DNA of 64,000 nt. Origin: Primula veris (lineage: Eukaryota; Streptophyta; Magnoliopsida; Ericales; Primulaceae). The DNA lies in contig OY821749.1 of assembly GCA_963682055.1 (NCBI GenBank), positions 24,869,631-24,933,630 of the forward strand, read 5' to 3'. The translations under genes and the position numbers were made by a program. Position 1 is the stretch's first letter, and the number at the start of each line of letters is the position of its first letter. Below the pieces are notes generated by a model, which saw only the letters and a list, made by a program, of their open reading frames with translations, was not told the origin of the DNA and searched no databases. Shown here piece after piece: positions 1 to 14,120 of the stretch.

Positions 1-135
1 GAGACATATATATATATATATATATTATACATGTATGTATATATGTATATATATATTATACATGTATGTATGTATATATGTATGTATGTACATATATAAA
101 TTTATGTATGTTTTTATATATACATGTATGCATCT
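1..135. repeat. AT/TATG-type microsatellite
   Basis: The left edge is made of TA, TATG and TACA simple repeats. From here to 765 no exon can be recognised; the stretch should be an intron of the importin gene whose exons start at 766. Confidence 0.8.
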
Positions 136-765
136 AAAACAAGGCAGTTACTCCTCCCATGAAAACTAAAGTTTTGCATGTTTTTGAATTCTGAACATTC
201 TGCTCTATCATCCATGCACCAATATCATTTTGTAGAGTGGAAAATTATATTTTGGAAATCAGTTGTAAAACCATTAGGAAAACTCAAAATGTGTAAAAGT
301 GAAGGTTACGCTTAAAGGAGGTCTTTTTATGTGAGCAAATCTGGGGTGTATTGAAAAGATTGGGGTTGGCACCCAAAGTCCAGTGCAAGAAGGAGTCAAC
401 CTTGATCTTAGATCGTTGAGCAACTCTTACTTGACACATCTGGAATCCCATTCTGGACAAAGTGACTTATTTGAGGATTGCGGAAAAGACCCATTTTTGT
501 ATAAAATTGATTTACCCAACCAGTAAAGGAGAAGCCTCTCTGTGACAGATAGACATGTGATAGTGTCCTTTTGTGGTTTATCAAGCGGTTAGGACGCTTG
601 AAGGCACGAAGTTGAGAGAAAATCCTGGAAAGAAATTAGTTGAGTTGATTATATGGTCAGAGAAGTCTGAATCTGTACTTTGATAAGACCTTGTCCATCT
701 CCCTAGTGATAAAATATACTTGCCTAATCTCCTATAATTGCACTTTTGTGCTTGTTATTTTTCAG

Positions 766-2020
766 ATTGCACTTACATTGGCGGTCCTCATCTCAAAGAT
801 AGCTCGGATTGATTACCCCAAAGAATGGTACAACTCTCACCTCTTTCTTGGTTTATTCTCAATTTTGAAGTACAATTTCTCCTTGTATGTAAAACTTGCA
901 AGTGGGGTCAGTATTTAGGAGCATGTCAGTGGCATGATCGAGACAGGCAGGCAGCTTATACTTTGACTATGTAGGCCTGTTATTCAAGTTTCTTGGTCTA
1001 CCTTCGTATTTTTGAGGGGCTGCTTTCATAGAAATTTCAACTTTCTTATTTTTTTTCCCGCTTCTACTAAACTATTTCCGTCCCAATAACTTTGTAGACA
1101 CTTACATGTTCCCATATTGTTATCGTTATCCAAAATTGGTACTGGTATTTTTTTGGTTAATGATCCATTTTGTTGGTTCCTTATCAGGCCGGAGCTCTTT
1201 TCTGTTATAGCACAACAGCTTCAGTCTGCGGATATTCTTACTTCTCACAGGATTTTCATGATTCTTTTTCGAACTATAAAGGAACTATCCACTAAACGGC
1301 TTACATCAGATCAAAAGACTTTTGCTGAGGTTTTGACCACCCCTGCACTTTTACTCGGTTTATATTTTTATGATACCTGACAGTTTATTTTCTTTTGTAC
1401 ATACATCTTCTAGGAACATGACATAGTTCTCATGTCTAGAATATTACTTATCAGACTCGTAGAGTTTTTTCTTGTCATCTTTTCGACTTATAAATATATA
1501 TTAGTTTCTAGTTTCATACATCTTCACATATGTAGGTATGCTTTGTATTAACTATACACTCAGACTCTTTCAAGAATATGACATGGTTTTCATGTCTAGA
1601 ATTATCACATATCAGAACCGTGGAGTTTTCTCGTCATCTTTTCGACTTATAAAAACCTAGCTGTTTTTTGTTTCGATTTAGGATGGTCGAATTTCTGTGA
1701 CCAATATTTAAGATTTTATGCATATCTGCATTAAGATTCGATCGTTGAAGATAATATGTTTAGCAGAGTCTTCTTGAGAACCAATACATATATTAGGCTA
1801 TTTTCTATGCCCAACCCTGTTGTTTATTCTTTACACACCTAATAGAAATGTTCGACTCCATTTCAACCGTAATTTTTGATCCAACGGCCACCAAGCAAAC
1901 TTCAGTGGCTAAAGTTTGTTTTAAACTTCAGCAATTTGCCTCCCTTCTCATAGTTTCCAGATTCCAGCCCGATGTTGTCGTCACATAGTTTTTTTTTTTT
2001 TGTATGTTGGAATTATGTCC

Positions 2021-2051
<31 letters not shown>

Positions 2052-5000
2052 ACCACCACCACCCCCCCCCAACACCCCACCCAGCTCTAACAAGATCTTC
2101 ATCCTTTTTAATGTTTAAGAAACTCGAGTATACAGTATACGCTTTGATGAAAAAATTCTCTTCAAAATTTTTAAATGGTACCTCTTTCAGAAACAAAATA
2201 AAAATACAATAACTATAACTGCTTGCATTTAATGTTTTTGCACAGATATCATCTCATTTTTTCGATTATAGCTGGAGCCTTTGGCAGCATGATCTGCAAA
2301 CCATCATGCAGGGGTACTCCTTGCTTACTCAAGTTCCAAGTTCAAATACTTCTCACGACGATCTTTATCTTACATGTGAAAGATGGCTTCTGTGTATAAA
2401 GATAATACGTCAATTAGTAATCTCAGGTTTTACAAGTGATGCAAAATCAATGCAGGTACTTCTAAAAGGGTTGCATATTCTTAGCTTTTGGTATTCTTAG
2501 ACCAGCAAAGCTTGGTGGTGATATCTTTTGATGTATGTTATATATCTTGTTCTTGTAGGAGGTCCGGCCTGTTAAGGAGGTGTGCCCTATTCTTTTGAAT
2601 GCCATCCAATCATTTCTCCCATACTGTGAGACCCCTTTCCCTCCTTCTCATTCTTGATAGTGTTCATTTTCAATGTAGCTCGCGTGTTATGGCTAACCTT
2701 AACCTTATAGCTATCATCCTGAATTTTGATTAAGAAGTTCTGTAAGTTTGGTAAGATGTAATTCATTTTTAGTTTCTTCCCATGGTTCTGTTATCAACAG
2801 ATAGTCACGGACAATAGTTTTACATAGGCTCCATCTCTGTGGGTTTTCTGAACCAACCCAGTCTTGTTAAACCAACCCAGTCTGACCACATAAACTTCCA
2901 CACTGTAGATTCCGGTTATTAACTACATAACCTAAGAGAGTCTGAGATGAAGTCCTCACGCAGAACCATTTAGCAATGGCAGCCTCTTGATTCTCTTCCA
3001 CTTAAATGCACACACAAGAAAGTGTCATCAGCTATGTACATTACATACACACACACACACACATGTATATACATATACACGTGTACATGTATATTTATAT
3101 GTGTACATGACGTCTATTTTTTTTAGTGTGTTTGTATTCCCTGCTGACCTCTTTCCTCATTTGCCTTTGAAGTATATATACACATTTATGTATACATTTA
3201 TATATAATATGCATGTCCAGACTCCATATATATTAACTTGAGACCGCCTTAAGTCTCCCTCTTGTTACTCTTTTAGTAATCTTCTGCTTTAATATCAACC
3301 AATCTAGCATTTTTCAGAAAGCCATTTTATCTCTGGTTATTAACTTGAGACCGCCTTAAGTCTCCCCTAGTAGTTATTCCCAAGCAGTTGTGGAAATATG
3401 GTCTATATGGTTCTTTCAAAATGATATGCATGTTACACTCCGAAAAAGAAGTGACATTGATGACCTTAGTTGCCTGATACTAAAATTTGACTTGCTAAAT
3501 ACGGACTGGGGGTTTTCAATTTTCATCATTTTGCTGAGATGCATTATGTTTTGATGTTGGATCTCGAAATGCAGATTCATCGTTCCGGGATCCGTATCCT
3601 AGATTTTGGGATTTCATAAAGAGGGCATGCACAAAATTGATGAAGGTTATTATTGTGGTTCAGACCAGACATCCATATTCCTTTGGTGACACAAGTGTTC
3701 TTCCACCTGTGATGGACTTCTGTTTGAATCAGATTACAGCTCCTAACCCAGAAGTAATGTCAGATGAGCAGTTTGTCATTCAGTGTATGAAACTCGTAAA
3801 ATCGGTTCTGGAATGTAAAGAATACAAGCCAAGTTTGACTGGTCGTGTTATGAGTGAAACTGGTGTCACTCATGAGCAATTGAAGAAAAATGTTACTAGT
3901 GCTGTCGCTGGTGTCATTACTTCCCTTTTGCCAAAAGAACGTGTCGTCCTCTTGTGTAATGTCTTAATAAGAAGGTATGATTCTTCCTAGGAAAAGATAA
4001 GGAAGTATGAATGTAGCCTACCTGTTTTGTGTTATACGGAGTATATTTTTTGATGAAGCAGTTATTATTGCATACCTATAAAGATTGATAGTAGGATTAA
4101 ATATGACATCAATGCATGGTGCTATGATAGTTGTATGCATAGTCAAACTATATAGAAACTTGTACGTTCACTTTTTATTGAACCAAGATGTTGTGTTCCT
4201 ACTTCTTTCATTATTTGCTTAATACATTCTCATCCCATTACATAGGAATGCATGAGCATTACTCTGTCTTTCTTGGTAAGGTCCCTGCTTTACTTTTACA
4301 GTTCATCTTTCTGGATGAAAAATGGTAATATTACTTCTAACTTTGATCCATGGAAATTAGTTACTTGCTGGAAAATAGTTGAGACTTTATAATGTGCTTT
4401 CGTGGGCAATTGTCAATTTGTAAAAATTTCACCAGTTCAGTTCAAATCTATGATTTCCTTAAGTTTTCCAAAGTTAGAGCCGTCTACCTAGTAATTAAAC
4501 ACTGCTCATGAGATTTTTTTAATCTGGAATTGACCTCTTCTTTTTCAGTTGGATGTGCATATTAGAAGCTTCCATTCTAGATTTTGATCTAGTTTTTCCA
4601 AAACAAGAGAATTTTACGTACATGGGGTTTTGCATGTTATGTTTCTCCTCATATCAGTGTAGTGCATATCTATTGGTATATAGACCTGTCAGATTGAATT
4701 TATCCAACCAAATCTGTCAGTAATGGTTCTGTATTGTCTTTCTTCTTTTTGTCTTTATATTGCTAAACAAAACGACAAACTGTGCTGAAACAGGTACTTT
4801 GTTTTAACATCCACTGATTTGGAAGAATGGCATCAGAATCCAGAGTCGTTTTACCATGAGCAGGATTCAGTTCTGTGGTCAGAGAAATTGCGGCCTTGTG
4901 CTGAAGCATTGTATATTGTTTTGTTTGAAAATTATAGTCAGGTAAGTGCACTCAGATGTTTGCTATTGAACACATATTCTTATTACCAGTTTTCAGTTCT

Positions 5001-8000
5001 AGTTGAAATGTGCACGAGATCCTTGGCGTGTTTATTCATAAGTGCTGTGTTTCCTATTGGAGAATCTTTTTTTTACCCTTTTTTATTTTACTTTTGATGT
5101 TCAGTTGTTGGGTCCTGTTGTGGTTTCCATCCTTCAAGAAGCAATGGCTGCTGCTCCTACTTCAGTAACTGAAATTACTCCAGGATTACTTCTGAAGGAG
5201 GCTGCATATGGTGCTACCGCATATGTTTATTATGAGCTCTCCAATTATCTAAGCTTTAAAGAGTGGTAAGTTACCATAACCATTCGTTAATTTTCTATTG
5301 AGGACTTCATTTCTTTTTCACTCCGTGCCTATTTCTTAGACCATGTCCCAAGTGATAGGCTAATTCTACTACATGAACTACTTTTACTTTTCAGTTTTGT
5401 AAAGGAAAACAAACTTTTTGACATTTTCAATGAGGGGCAAATTTGAAAAAAGTATCAATCTATTAATCGTTACTACTACATGAACCAAAGTTTTTTTTTT
5501 CTGAGTGAAAAAATCAAACAATTGATCAAGGACAGAGGAAGTATCTGTCCCGTTCTTCGTATTTGATGTCCATGGCACTTTGGAAACGACATCAATCTTC
5601 AACATTGTGAGAAATTTGTGATCATGGAATTACCTGGGATGCCATGTTCTTTTCCCTTGCATTTTTATGGAAGTGTACTAGATTCCAAAGTGTTTTGAGA
5701 CATTTTAATACATTAAAGATTATAAAGTGCCTTCTACAGATTTAGAAAACTCCTTACGATTGAGACAGGATATTTTTTAAACGTGGCCGCCGTTTCTTTC
5801 TTGATTGCTAGTTTGAATAGCATATTTTTTCTCTACCAGGGTATAAAACCATAGCATATTACAAACCCTTGAGATGATGTTTGAGGGTTAATAATTGACA
5901 CTTCTTGTGTTGGATGCCTGATCTCAGATAATTTGGCTTTGTTGACATTTTTTGTTTACTCATATCTTTAGCCCAGTAGTTTAAAGCTATGTTTGATGGA
6001 TATTGACGTAGGATACCAGTATAGTTCGTCTCTAATTTTTGAAGAATGCAGGAGATTAAATAGCTAAATTATTTGGGTTTGTATATCAGGCGCCCTTGTG
6101 AAAGTACAACGAGTGGAGTTGATTTTACTCCATTACATGTTTTCCTTTCTATGGCCTTTTCATGTAATGGAGCCTGAATTTATTTTATTGGGTTTATGGT
6201 TTATAACATTAACTTAGTAAAATTACAATAAAAGCTCCTCCGTAATTATTAGCAAGACTTTATCAAAGGGATACCGGTTATTTTTATCGGCACATGAGTA
6301 CAATACTCTATGTACTCTATAAAAGACGAATGGAAATATAGAAGGGGCTGTATTTGATGCAAAATCAGACAGTGACTTGGGATTTGGAAAAAGGTCCCAA
6401 CTTTTATTAGCATATTATATGATACACTATTCAAGCCTTGGAGTAAGAGGATTCATTTTATTTTTTTGGCTGCTTTGTTCAGATTGTTCCATTTTTTTCC
6501 TTCAAGAAGCACTTGCATATATCTTTTTGTGTTATAGGTTCAATGGTGCTTTATCTCTGGAACTTGGAAGTAATCATTCAAATATGCGCATAATTCGAAG
6601 GAAAGTTGCCTTGATTCTTGGGCAATGGGTTTCCGAGGTTTGCACAATTTATGGTTCTATTTTTTTAGTGTTTAACTATAAATCAAAATGTTGTTTTAAC
6701 ACGTGTAAGGATTCGCATTTTAAGTCTCCTCGAAGTCCCAAATATATTTTTTGCCCGATTGGCATCAGTTATTTTGGAAAAAAGCTGCTTAAACAGTTAG
6801 TAAAACTTACTTCGAAAAATTGCAGTTAGTGTTTGCCATCAGCGTAGTTTTTTTTCTTATAAGTGACTTATCACTTATATTTACTTAGAGACATTTTTTT
6901 ACTTATTTTAACTTATAAATGACTTCTACCTATACACGTTTTTCATTACAAACTTCTATTTTTGGTAATATTTTCCCGCAAAAAAGCTAAATAAGCATCA
7001 AATTCCTAGTTTTTTTGCCTTTTAAATCCAAAAGCTAGCCAATTAACACCCATTTCTTAAGTAAATAACTAAAAATATCAAGTAAAAATAACAGTTACCA
7101 AAGTGGCTCATCTATACGTTTAAGGTGTGTTTGCTTACACTTGATTATATTTGCTATCCATTCTTGGTAGCATTTGACATTTTAAACACCAAATTCATGC
7201 AGCTGTTTCCAAAACTTGTGCTGCTTATGTTACACCTGCTTTTTAGAGAGTTGGCTAGGAACGAGCTTGAGCTTCTTCTTTATTATTTTTGTTCTCTTTC
7301 CATTGGATGGCTCCCTATGTGTTGTGTTTAATCTATGTCAATTGTTTCGCATACCCTGCTGAATTGGTTGCTCTTAACATCTTTTTTAATAAAGTATTAA
7401 ATGTACACGTGAAATTTGTTATTTTCAAAACATCTACAAGTAAACAAGTAATTTCAATGTATGATAATGAACTTCGTCTGAAGTTTCACGCACTTCTTTA
7501 CGTATTTATGTCTATGACGCTTGCAACTTTGACAGTTTATGTGCTTATTTTCGTTTTGATGCTCACATTCTACTCAGATAAAAGAGGACACCAGAAGACC
7601 TGTGTATTGTGCGATTATCAAATTGCTTCAAGATCCAGACCTTTGTGTCAGGGTATGATAATATTATATACATCGGTATATCTCCGCTGGTTTATTAGAA
7701 AAATTCAGCAGTCTTGTTTTTTATTATTGATTCTTATCCGGTAAAGTTAATTGTTGCAGTTGGCGGCCACTAGGTCCTTGTGCTTTCTTATCGAAGATGC
7801 CAACTTTGCGGAGAAAGATTTCTCTGATCTTCTTCCACATTGCTGGGATTTATGTTTTAAATTAGTGGAGGATGTCCATGAGTTGGACTCGAAGGTAGTG
7901 ATCGTTGATCCTCTCCTAGTTTTTGTATATGGAAATAGGATATTTAAGTAAACATCATTATAGTCAAAAATTGTACCATGCAAATGAAGGTCTTCCCTTA

Positions 8001-11000
8001 TAAATTCAGCATCACAATCCGCCTATTAATTCAAATTTAGGTTATGTGAATCCAGTTACCCGACGTAGCAGCTTTACACTTTTGTGACTGCCATAAGACC
8101 ATAAAGTTGAGATGCTAAATCCCCATATAAGATTATTTTAGCTTTTATTCAAAATATTTGTCTTCTTTCAAAATTTAACCATGTTATCCTTGAGGATCTC
8201 TTTGGTGTGCACAACATCAGTTGCTCTTGTATCTTGAAGGCATATGTTGAAATAGTAGATTGAGTGTAATTGCACGCTTTCTTGGTATTTTGTTGCAAAA
8301 TCGAATGGTGTTACTTAAAAATGTTAATTTGAAGATTTTATCTGCATACACTTAATGGAAGAACAATGAACCAAAATATCATCCTTTGGAAGCTGTATAT
8401 GATTACGCACATCTACCACTTTGAAGATACCACATTCTGGAAACTAATCCTCCTTCGTTTTTTTGTTTTTTTTGTTCAGAATCTGATACCAATTAATATA
8501 TCTCTGAAGACTCATATGCACTCTTCTTTGACTTATTTAGTTTCCCTTTCTCTATATTTCTTTCTTGTGTGTGCGTCTTCCCGGGGGTGGGGATATTTTT
8601 CGCTCTCTCTGCTCCTCTTTATGGAGCACAGTTACTTCGGTCTTTCTGAATTTTGCGTAATGAACATTAAGCAAGTACTTGCACGTATTTGTACACAAGT
8701 TCTCCACTTATGTCTTTTGACTTCCAATTTCGCGACTTTGTATCCAAAACTTCTTGCTAGTGTTTATACACAGAAGTATTGTTTGATTGAGTATATATAT
8801 TAGTGTAAGAGAGACTGTTCTGCATCACGTTGAAGTTCTGTTGCTCCAATGAAGAATTTGTAGCTTTTGAGTAGTGTTAATGCACAACACCAAGACTCAC
8901 AGAGTATCTATAATATTTTGTTTTTGCTAAGTTTTCAACTCCAAAGCAAATGGTTTGTATTATCGTTTTTTTTTTTGTCTGGGCCATGTATAAAACCTTT
9001 ACTTCAGAATCAGAAGCTATGTAGTCTCTTTCGAGTTTTATGTTATTCTGTACAAGCAAATTCGTGAAAAGATTGTGTCCAGTTTTGCTGAAAGCATTTT
9101 TCCTAAATCAGCTATTCTCAGTAAGCCACTTCCTAAGTAATATAAAAGGTTTGTCCTCTGTAAAAAATTAAGAAAAGGTAGCATAATACTTTGATTGACA
9201 CGTAGTGCCTTGTTTTAAACTATTAATGGTAGGTAAGTAGTTAAGTTTGATGAAACATGTGAAATTGGGTGGTACTTGCAAGTTTGGATCTCATTGTTGT
9301 CACTTCTTGTTTTCAGGTTCAAGTGTTGAATTCAATATCCATTCTTATAGCACAAGTTGGAGAAATCTTTCCTTATGCAAGTGAGTTGGTCAGATTTTTC
9401 CAGAAGGTACCTTTCCTTAACTCTGGATGACATTCTCATTCTTGCAATGTATATGACCTTATACTGTAAATTACGGCTGAAACTGGTGTAATGTTTGAGA
9501 ATCAGGTATATTAGAAGACTTCTGAAATTATCAGATATCTTTTAAAATTATTCGACTCTTTTAGCATAGTAATGAGATCTAAACAACCAAGATAAGTCCA
9601 GTCTGTAACCTGCCTTCGGAACCTTTAACAGCCATTGAAAAATGAGAGCTATTACTGAATCTAGTTGGATGTGTTGAGCTTATTGGCATAGTATCTTTTT
9701 TAAAATTTTAGTAGGAATATTCTAGTGAACTCCTTACGTTGGAGAAACCCTGTACAAGAACCTATTAGTATTCTACTAAGTCCATATAACACAAGGGGGC
9801 TAGCTCTGAAGATAGTTTATACCACAAAGAGAGAGTTATTGCTCTTTTAAAAAATGAAGATTTATCCGTCCCTTTAAAGACTTGAAATCTCCTCTTTCAT
9901 TAATCGAACACACCGTGTCCACATGACTTGAAAAGTTGTAGTGTTCCAATAGTTGCCGAACTCGGTGCAAGGGAATAATCCCTAAAGTAAAATAGCTCTT
10001 TCAGTCCACAGTTTGCCTTGAATTTTTAACTTTATTTACGAAACCTTTACATGTTTTTTTTTTAACTTAAAACAATTATTTCACCTCTTATCTTAGGCCT
10101 GGGAGGAGTCATCCGTGGAACGTCTTCTGCAAATACAGCTACTAACTGCATTAAAGAACTTTGTGTCTGCACTTGGGTTTCAGTCACCCCTCTGTTACAA
10201 CATGCTATTTCCCATTCTACGATTTGGAATTGACTTGGACACCCCTGACGAACTTTTGGAAGATAGTATACTTGTCAGTTAAAATTCTTTCTTTACCCCC
10301 CCTTAACCTGTCTCCTAGAGTGTGCTCTCCAATATATGTAATCAAACTTAATGCCATTATGCATTTTGAGCTAATCATATCAATTTTCTTGTTCAGCTAT
10401 GGGAAGCCACAATCTCAAATGCCCCCTCAATGGTTCCTCAGCTATTGGAATATTTCCCATCTCTTCTGGATATCTTAGAAAGAAATTTTGATCACTTGAA
10501 GGTAATTTTTTTTAGATATTTGTTCTTGTTAGAATATGTGGAGTTCAGTGTGTTATTAACATTTCTGAATTTTTTGAATAGGTTGCTGCAGATATCACTG
10601 AAGGCTACATAATTTTAGGAGGAAATGAATTTCTCAAATCGCATGCTTCTAGTGTTGCTAAACTTCTTGATCTGGTTGTTGGAAATGTTAACAACAGAGG
10701 ATTATTATCAGTTTTTCCAGTTATAGATGTCCTAATTCAGGTGATTGATTTTAAACTTGTAGCTATTATAGTTTTAATTTGTCTTAATATGTAAAAGGTG
10801 AAAAGAATAAATAATCTAGATGTACGTGTGCAAATAACATGTGGTAATGTTTTCTAATTGTTTCGTGTAAGAACTAGCTACTACTGGGAATTAGTACATG
10901 TCCTTGTGTGTCCTAACTCGAAGAAGTACGTCCAGTTGTTGTGGAATAGTGGTTTATTGGAGCGACGTGTATATAAACTATAAACACAACTTTAAAACGT

Positions 11001-14000
11001 ATTAAAATTTCATATACACCAGTCTTTAAATTATTTTTTAATAGTTACAACATCTATCGCTGTTCACTACTCTATTTCTGGCTACCCCTATTAAAGTTCA
11101 CATTCCCAAATTGGTTGTTAGACAACTACATAGTTCCGTCATTGCCCTAAAAAGTTGTTATAAAAAGTGAATGGAGTTAACATTAAATAATAGGTCTGAA
11201 CTTCATTGAGGGGTATTTTTGGCAAGCTATACATTTTAAACTGTAAAAATTGCTTCTCCTTTGAAAGTTGGATCTCGGAAATACACTTGTTTGTGGGGAT
11301 AGGATATAACATAAATGAGTGTGAAAAAAACAGTTTTAATTTACGTGTATTGCACAGTAGAAATTTATACACCAGCAGTCCAGCACTTAAAATTCTGATA
11401 CACATTTCAGAGTTTTCTAAATAGCATATGTAATGTGCGTACCTGTCTGAAATAAAGAAAATGTTAATTTTGATCTGTCAATGTTTGTCTTCTAGAATGA
11501 ATAGTTTAGTCTAATATCCAAGAGGCTCAAATTATTAATGCAAAGCCTTTTCATTTCTTAAATGTTCTCTTTTCTTATTTTTAGGAAGTCCTAGGGAGGA
11601 TCCCATGTGAGACCTTTTGTGTTACAATGTTATTTAGCAACTAGAAATTAAAGCTTGCACTTGAGAAATATCTGGACCAGTTGGTTACAAAACTCACTAG
11701 GATAAGCGCAGGTAGCAAACTTGTAAAATTATGGCAATTAGGAAACCTCTAACAGATAAAAGCACATCATATTACCCTTTTCCTAGTTTGTATAAATAAG
11801 TTTTCATCGTGTCAAGAGTACAAGGATATTCTGTCTAGTTGTCCATGCCGTGTCTTCCTTTGAGTTCAAGTTTTATTCTCTGCTTCTTATTTGGTCATAT
11901 GACGGGTTATGCCTTAGCAAACTGATCACCTCTTAACTTATTATTTCTTCATTAAGGAAACAAATCATTTTATTTCTCCTTTTATGTGTCCCTGAAACTT
12001 TCGCGGTCACAAAAAAGCCTGTTGTGGTGATTGACCTTATATCTTGTAGTGCTGACCATTTATTGTGCTGGTATTTTTTGCAGTGCTTCCCTATGGAAGT
12101 GCCATCATTAATTAGCAGCACCCTTCAGGTATTCATGGTTATTCTCTTGTTGAGTTGTAATGCTAGTTACTATCCGATTTTGGTGTTCTTTTTTCCTCCA
12201 AACAAGACCCCTTCTGACGCGGTGATTTTTTCAGAAACTGATAGTTATATGCCTGAGTAGAGGGGAAGACCATGATCCTTCTAATACATCTGTGAAAACA
12301 GCTTCGGCTTCTATCTTGGCTAGGATTTTGGTGACAAATACGAATTTTCTTGCTCAACTAACATCAGAACCATCCCTTTTTGCACTCCTTCAGAAATCAG
12401 GAGTCTCTATTGACGAAAACATACTCCTTTCTCTGGTTGACACTTGGCTTGATAAAGTAAGTCCTATGTCACTTCTGAACCTTTTTAGCTGGTTATTGGC
12501 AAATCGTTTTGAAACTTTAAAGAGAGACATAAAACAACTGTTTTCCTTTCAAATTTTATTTCATCATCAAGTCTGCCTAACTACAATACAAAAGTGGGAT
12601 TGTACACCCTTAGATTTAGAATCCTCCTTATACAAGATGTTTTGCCTCCTGAAAAAATTTACAAATACTGATTCATATAAAAGATCCTTAAAATCTAACA
12701 TTGCTATTGCAAAATAAGATCTTAATTAAATAACAAGATTCATTCTTATTCATATTTGGAAACCGAGTTCTTAATTGCAACCACTATGTTTAAAGTTCAA
12801 GTCAACTGGATTGCAAGTTCGTAAACTGATCTACAAATCACTGACTAGTTTTATGTTGGCAAGTGATTAACTGTTAGTGCATGTAAAGAGACCTTTAGGT
12901 CTTTCCCGGGAAATTTGGTACTTGCCTTCAATGTGTTAATAAACTCCATTCGCCCATCGCTCTACTATTTTGTATGAGAAATTGAACAGGTTATTTTGGT
13001 CAGAATCCCTTCGATCTGCTTATGTTAATATTACAACTATTATGACCACTTTATATATACTTGGTTGAGATATACTGCTATAGGTTTTGACTATTGACAT
13101 CTTCTCATCTATGCTATGTCATTCTATTTAGTTGTGGAAAACTAGAAACCGGCCGGTGGAAATGACCAAATCTGATTGTCTTCGTCCTAAGCATTATCTG
13201 TACATTCCAATCACGCCCATTCAAGTTGTATGAATAACTTAATGTTCTAGTTTGATAAAGCGACCTCTCTTTTCAAGTTTTAATAAAGTCAACTAAATTT
13301 GAAATTGGCATCCTAGCAAGTGTGAGTCAAGGAGGAGCTATATCTAAATAATTGTTCAATTCGTTGCGTTACTTAGGATCTCACAGTTTCGGTTGAAAAG
13401 AGCAGTATTCTTTTTTCTTCTTTCATCATTATGTTCTTTTACAAATTTTCTTTTACGCTGGTTGGCTACAGGTTGATAGTGCCTCTATTATCCAAAGAAG
13501 GGCATTTGGGTTGGCCCTCTCTATAATTTTGACACTAAGATTGCCTCAAGTCCTTGATAAACTTGATCAGATTTTAAGGTAAGCCTTTTTCTTTTCCCAT
13601 TTTTTTGTTTATATGTATGACCTCTTTATCAGTCAGAATAGGATTCTGATATTTTTTTTAATATTAGTGTGTGCACTAGCGTAATATTGGGTGACACTGA
13701 AGAGTTCAGTGAAGAAGAGTCCAGGTATGAACCACTTTGGTCATAAACGCTGTTCTCTCTTTCGGATATGCATGTAAAGCGTCTCTTAACATTTTTTTAC
13801 CAACTGACAGCAGTGACAGTAGCAGACCTCATGTTCCAAGCAAGGAGTTCAGTAAACGACAGGTAGATTGAGTTATTGATACCCTTCCTAGTTTTGAATA
13901 CGATTAGTGTCTATTTCATATTTTTTGATAATTATTTTCCCCCCTGTTTTTGTTAAAGATGAAGCTGTCAGATCCAATTTACCAGTTGTCTTTAGAGAAC

Positions 14001-14120
14001 TGTGTGAGAGACAATCTTCAAACTTGTGCCACTCTTCATGGCGAATCTTTTAATTCAGCCATCGGGAGAATGGATCCAGCTGCATTTGCTCAGTTGAAAC
14101 AGGCTTTAAAAATGTCATAA
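766..14120 (+). CDS. KA120: Importin-11/KA120-like karyopherin-beta, 3' part (20 exons)
   Basis: A nuclear import receptor of the importin-11 (yeast Kap120) class. It is an all-helical HEAT-repeat protein that binds Ran-GTP and cargo at the nuclear pore. Exons read by eye: 766-827, 1188-1329, 2246-2455, 2559-2625, 3575-3974, 4794-4941, 5105-5265, 6538-6637, 7578-7652, 7760-7894, 9317-9406, 10097-10273, 10397-10501, 10582-10740, 12084-12128, 12235-12456, 13472-13578, 13668-13724, 13811-13862 and 13959-14120. All have AG/GT borders. Together they give 2676 nt, exactly 892 codons including TAA, with no internal stop. Recognisable blocks are LAVLISKIARIDYPKEW near the start, SVLECKEYKPS in exon 5, CAEALYIVLFENYSQ in exon 6 and VTEITPGLLLKEAAY in exon 7. 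The plant family has about 1010-1030 residues, so roughly the first 110-130 lie off the left edge. The gene looks intact. Family assignment is confident; the symbol follows the Arabidopsis homologue. Confidence 0.93.
1397..1660. repeat. Two diverged ~110 bp direct repeats in an importin intron
   Basis: About 1397-1508 and 1551-1660 share the order ATGACAT(A/G)G, TCATGTCTAGAAT, TATCAGA, GTAGAG/GTGGAG and CATCTTTTCGACTTATAAA. They are about 150 bp apart. This is an intronic duplication that has since diverged; no function is visible. Confidence 0.7.
2022..2051. repeat. Uninterrupted 30 bp poly-C tract
   Basis: Thirty C residues in a row, followed by CACCACCACCACC and a further C run, inside the intron before exon 3 of the importin gene. 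Long C/G homopolymers are rare in plant DNA and are often miscounted in assemblies. Confidence 0.9.

Noticed and set aside
2000..2212. ORF encoding poly-Pro/His on the + strand and poly-Gly/Trp on the other
   Set aside because: It is only the translation of the poly-C tract inside an importin intron.
7125..7744. Overlapping + strand ORFs in the importin gene
   Set aside because: They run through intron sequence; only the short exon at 7578-7652 matches the importin family.
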